Source: Planctomycetes bacterium GWF2_50_10 (lineage in GTDB: Bacteria; Planctomycetota; Phycisphaerae; Sedimentisphaerales; GWF2-50-10). Taken from it: DNA of 7,325 nt. Below the pieces are notes generated by a model. The model made no database searches. It worked only from the letters and a program-made list of their open reading frames with translations, and was not told the origin of the DNA. Position numbers and translations under genes: made by a program. Positions 5,117-7,325 of this stretch are shown here, piece by piece (positions within the stretch are counted from its first letter, which is position 1; each line of letters opens with the position of its first letter). The DNA is taken from assembly GCA_001824635.1 (NCBI GenBank), contig MHYB01000047.1:83516-90840 (forward strand). The letters run 5' to 3'.

Positions 5117-7325
5117 ATGAAGGTGCCGGTGGGGACATACAGGCTTCAGCTTGGGGGGGCGATCAATTTTGTAACGGTGAGATCGCTTTTCGGCTATCTT
5201 GCCAGGCTGGGTATTTCGGATATTTACGCGTCGCCGATATTCAAGGCGGCAAAGGGTTCGGCGCACGGTTATGATATCGCGGATCATAACGCGTTTAACG
5301 AAGAATTGGGGACGACGGCCCAGTTCGAGGCGATATGTGTGGAGCGGGAGAAGGCGGGGCTTGGGTGGGTACAGGATATAGTGCCTAACCATTCGACGTA
5401 CAGTTCTGAAAATACCAAGTTGATGGATGTGTTCGAGAATGGGCAAACGTCGCGATATTACAATTTTTTTGATATAGATTGGAATCACCCGCATAGTGCG
5501 ATACGGGGGAGGGTGCTGGCGCCGTTTCTGGGGGACACGTTCGCAAAGTGCCTTGAAAGCGGGGTGATACGGCTGGAGTTTTCGGCGGCGGGGCTGGCGG
5601 TGCGTTTTTACGAGATGGTGTTTCCGCTGCGGATGGAGACTTATCCGGTGGTCCTTTCTTATAACCTTACGGGGCTGAAGAAAGACCTGGGGCAGTCTCA
5701 CCCGGATTATTTGAAGCTGCTGGGAGTGATATATGTGCTGAAAAATCTTTCAATGGCGGTGGATCATAATGAGCGGCATGAGCAGGTGATGTTCATAAAG
5801 CGGATGCTGTGGGAGTTATACAATTCGGACAGCCATGTTAAAAAGTTTTTTGACTCGAATATAGAGGTTTTCAATGGGGAAGCGGGACGGGCAGAATCAT
5901 TTAACCTGCTGGACGGACTTTTGGCTGACCAGGTATTTCGGCTGAGTTTCTGGAAGGTTGGGACGGAGGAGATAAATTACAGGCGGTTTTTCGGGCTTAA
6001 TAATTTGATATGTGTGAGGGTTGAGGAGCAGGAGGTTTTTGACGAGGTGCATGATCTGACGCTGAAATGCCTTGCAATGTGCAAATTCAGCGGGCTGCGG
6101 GTGGATCATATTGACGGGCTTTGGGACCCGGTTAAATATATCGACAGGCTGCGGAGCAGGGCGGGGGATATTTATCTTATCGTGGAAAAGATACTTGCGC
6201 TCAATGAGGAGCTAAATCCGCAATGGGCGGTGGAGGGGACTACCGGGTATGATTTTTTGAACCAAGTCAACGGGCTTTTTTGCGATCACCGCAATGAAAA
6301 GAAGTTTGAGCGCATATACAGGGGTTTTGCCGGGATTAGGGGGCCTTATGAGGGTCTTGTGCAGGAAAAGAAGCGGGTGATCATACGGATGAATATGATG
6401 GCGGATATTGATAACCTGGCGATCTTTATTAAGTCGATCAGCTCGCAGGACAGGTACGGCAGCGATATTACACTTAGCGAACTGCGACGGGGGCTTATCG
6501 AGGTGCTGACGAATTATAATGTTTACAGGACATATATCAGCTTTACCAGTTATGGCGAAAGCGATAAGGCGGTTATCGCACGGGCAATAGCCAGGGCTCG
6601 CAAGGAGAACGCTGAATTGGAGAACGGGCTGAATTTTATCGAGCGGTTCCTGATGCTGGCGCTGGGGAAAAATCTGCCTGGGGTGCAGCGTGACCAGTGG
6701 ATAAGGATGATCATGAGGCTACAGCAGTATACCGGGCCTTTGATGGCCAAGGGGTTTGAGGATACGCTGCTTTACGTTTATGATAAGCTGATAAGTCTTA
6801 ACGAAGTGGGGTCGGATCCGTCGAGGTTTGGGGTTACGCAAAAGCAATTTCATGAATTCAACAGCAGGCGGCGGGCGACTATGCCGCTGACAATGAATAC
6901 AACCAGCACGCATGATACCAAGCGAGGCGAAGATGTGCGGTGCAGGATCAACGTGCTTAGCGAGATGCCGGGACGGTGGGAGGAGGCTGTAAGGACGTGG
7001 CGTGAGATGAACAATAAAATAAAGCCGATGGTAAACGGGGTTAAGACGCCGGACAGGAACGATGAATATTTTCTGTACCAGACGCTTGTGGGGGTGTATC
7101 CGTTTGACGCACGCATGAGGGAGGATTTTGTTACAAGGATAAAGCAGTATATGGTCAAGGCAGTGCGGGAGGCAAAGACGCATTCGCAGTGGATCAAGCC
7201 TGATGAGGAATATGAAGGCGCGCTGGTGGAATTTATAGATGCGCTGCTGGATGAGAGAGGGGAGTTTCTGGCGAGCTTTAAGGATTTCGCCAAAGAGATA
7301 CGTTCTTACGGGGTGTTTAATTCGC
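5117..7325 (+). CDS. treY: Maltooligosyltrehalose synthase, 3'-truncated by window edge
   Basis: TreY is a GH13-family enzyme that turns the reducing-end alpha-1,4 bond of a maltooligosaccharide into the alpha-1,1 bond of maltooligosyltrehalose; TreZ then releases trehalose. The first 736 codons are present and open, and the stop lies beyond the right edge. Family signatures in order: VPVGTYRLQ (3-11), SPIFKAAKGSAHGYDIADH (39-57), QDIVPNHS (86-93), FWKVGTEEINYRRFF (278-292), GLRVDHIDGLWDP (326-338), VEKIL (356-360), VEGTTGYDFLNQVNGLF (372-388), TTSTHDTKRGEDVR (595-608) and NDEYFLYQTLVG (648-659). By family knowledge the nucleophile is Asp330, the acid/base Glu357 and the third carboxylate Asp600; all are intact. 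The start at ATG 5117 puts TYRLQ where the family has it. The in-frame TGA at 5111 limits upstream extension to one GTG (5114). GGGGG (5100-5104) may serve as the ribosome-binding site. I see no convincing promoter. treZ is not in the window. Confidence 0.96.
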   Translation, partial: MKVPVGTYRLQLGGAINFVTVRSLFGYLARLGISDIYASPIFKAAKGSAHGYDIADHNAFNEELGTTAQFEAICVEREKAGLGWVQDIVPNHSTYSSENTKLMDVFENGQTSRYYNFFDIDWNHPHSAIRGRVLAPFLGDTFAKCLESGVIRLEFSAAGLAVRFYEMVFPLRMETYPVVLSYNLTGLKKDLGQSHPDYLKLLGVIYVLKNLSMAVDHNERHEQVMFIKRMLWELYNSDSHVKKFFDSNIEVFNGEAGRAESFNLLDGLLADQVFRLSFWKVGTEEINYRRFFGLNNLICVRVEEQEVFDEVHDLTLKCLAMCKFSGLRVDHIDGLWDPVKYIDRLRSRAGDIYLIVEKILALNEELNPQWAVEGTTGYDFLNQVNGLFCDHRNEKKFERIYRGFAGIRGPYEGLVQEKKRVIIRMNMMADIDNLAIFIKSISSQDRYGSDITLSELRRGLIEVLTNYNVYRTYISFTSYGESDKAVIARAIARARKENAELENGLNFIERFLMLALGKNLPGVQRDQWIRMIMRLQQYTGPLMAKGFEDTLLYVYDKLISLNEVGSDPSRFGVTQKQFHEFNSRRRATMPLTMNTTSTHDTKRGEDVRCRINVLSEMPGRWEEAVRTWREMNNKIKPMVNGVKTPDRNDEYFLYQTLVGVYPFDARMREDFVTRIKQYMVKAVREAKTHSQWIKPDEEYEGALVEFIDALLDERGEFLASFKDFAKEIRSYGVFNS

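Noticed and set aside
5106..5117. ATG at 5106 as the treY start
   Set aside because: It is out of frame with treY and reaches a stop after three codons.
5082..5159. G-quadruplex from G-tracts around the treY start (5082-5087, 5100-5104, 5131-5134, 5153-5159)
   Set aside because: The loops of roughly 12, 26 and 18 nt are too long for a canonical quadruplex.
4985..5701. 238-codon minus-strand open frame opposite treY
   Set aside because: The product is extremely rich in Arg, His and Pro with no recognisable domain, and it lies antisense to the well-conserved TreY N-terminal region; it is a shadow of GC-biased codons.
6719..7293. Two overlapping minus-strand frames (154 and 147 codons) opposite treY
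   Set aside because: Both oppose the TreY region containing STHDTKR and NDEY motifs, have no domain or ribosome site, and are explained by treY codon use.

Overview
The window carries five genes on both strands of a moderate-GC bacterial chromosome. No rRNA, tRNA, CRISPR array, transposase or phage gene is visible. The taxon cannot be fixed from these genes. The mix is a soluble multi-PAS histidine kinase, a STAS/ACT gene pair and a TreY-type trehalose enzyme, with intergenic spaces holding short-period degenerate repeats. It is compatible with an environmental bacterium such as a Planctomycetota (Phycisphaerae-like) lineage, but that is a low-confidence inference.

Layout. Positions 39-2444 (minus) encode a cytoplasmic hybrid-sensor histidine kinase (PAS-PAS-GAF-PAS-HisKA-HATPase). 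A 323-bp divergent intergenic region follows. It has a very good plus-strand sigma70-type promoter (TCGACA, 17 bp, extended TGC TATAAT), an imperfect direct repeat just downstream, and a roughly 140-nt leader containing a possible 37-codon ORF. The promoter should drive a two-gene operon: a STAS (anti-anti-sigma-like) protein at 2768-3139 and a tandem-ACT-domain protein at 3162-3611. An uncharacterised multi-pass membrane protein lies convergently at 3693-4877 (minus). Another divergent intergenic region (4878-5116) holds a 7-bp-period tandem repeat and a perfect 8-bp GC-rich hairpin. From 5117 to the right edge runs most of treY (maltooligosyltrehalose synthase), cut off by the window end.

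How the genes might work together. The kinase, STAS protein and ACT protein are all signal-sensing or regulatory modules around one divergent control region, so a shared regulatory role is plausible but not shown. No response regulator, RsbW-like kinase, PP2C phosphatase or sigma factor is present to complete either pathway. TreY normally works with TreZ to make trehalose from glycogen or maltodextrins; treZ would have to lie outside the window.

The most unusual signal is in the spaces between genes. Three separate intergenic spots (1-31, 3622-3656, 4942-4988) each carry a different degenerate tandem repeat with a short fixed period (10, 7 and 7 bp), and one neighbours a REP-like palindrome. 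No complete new defence or mobile system is evident here.
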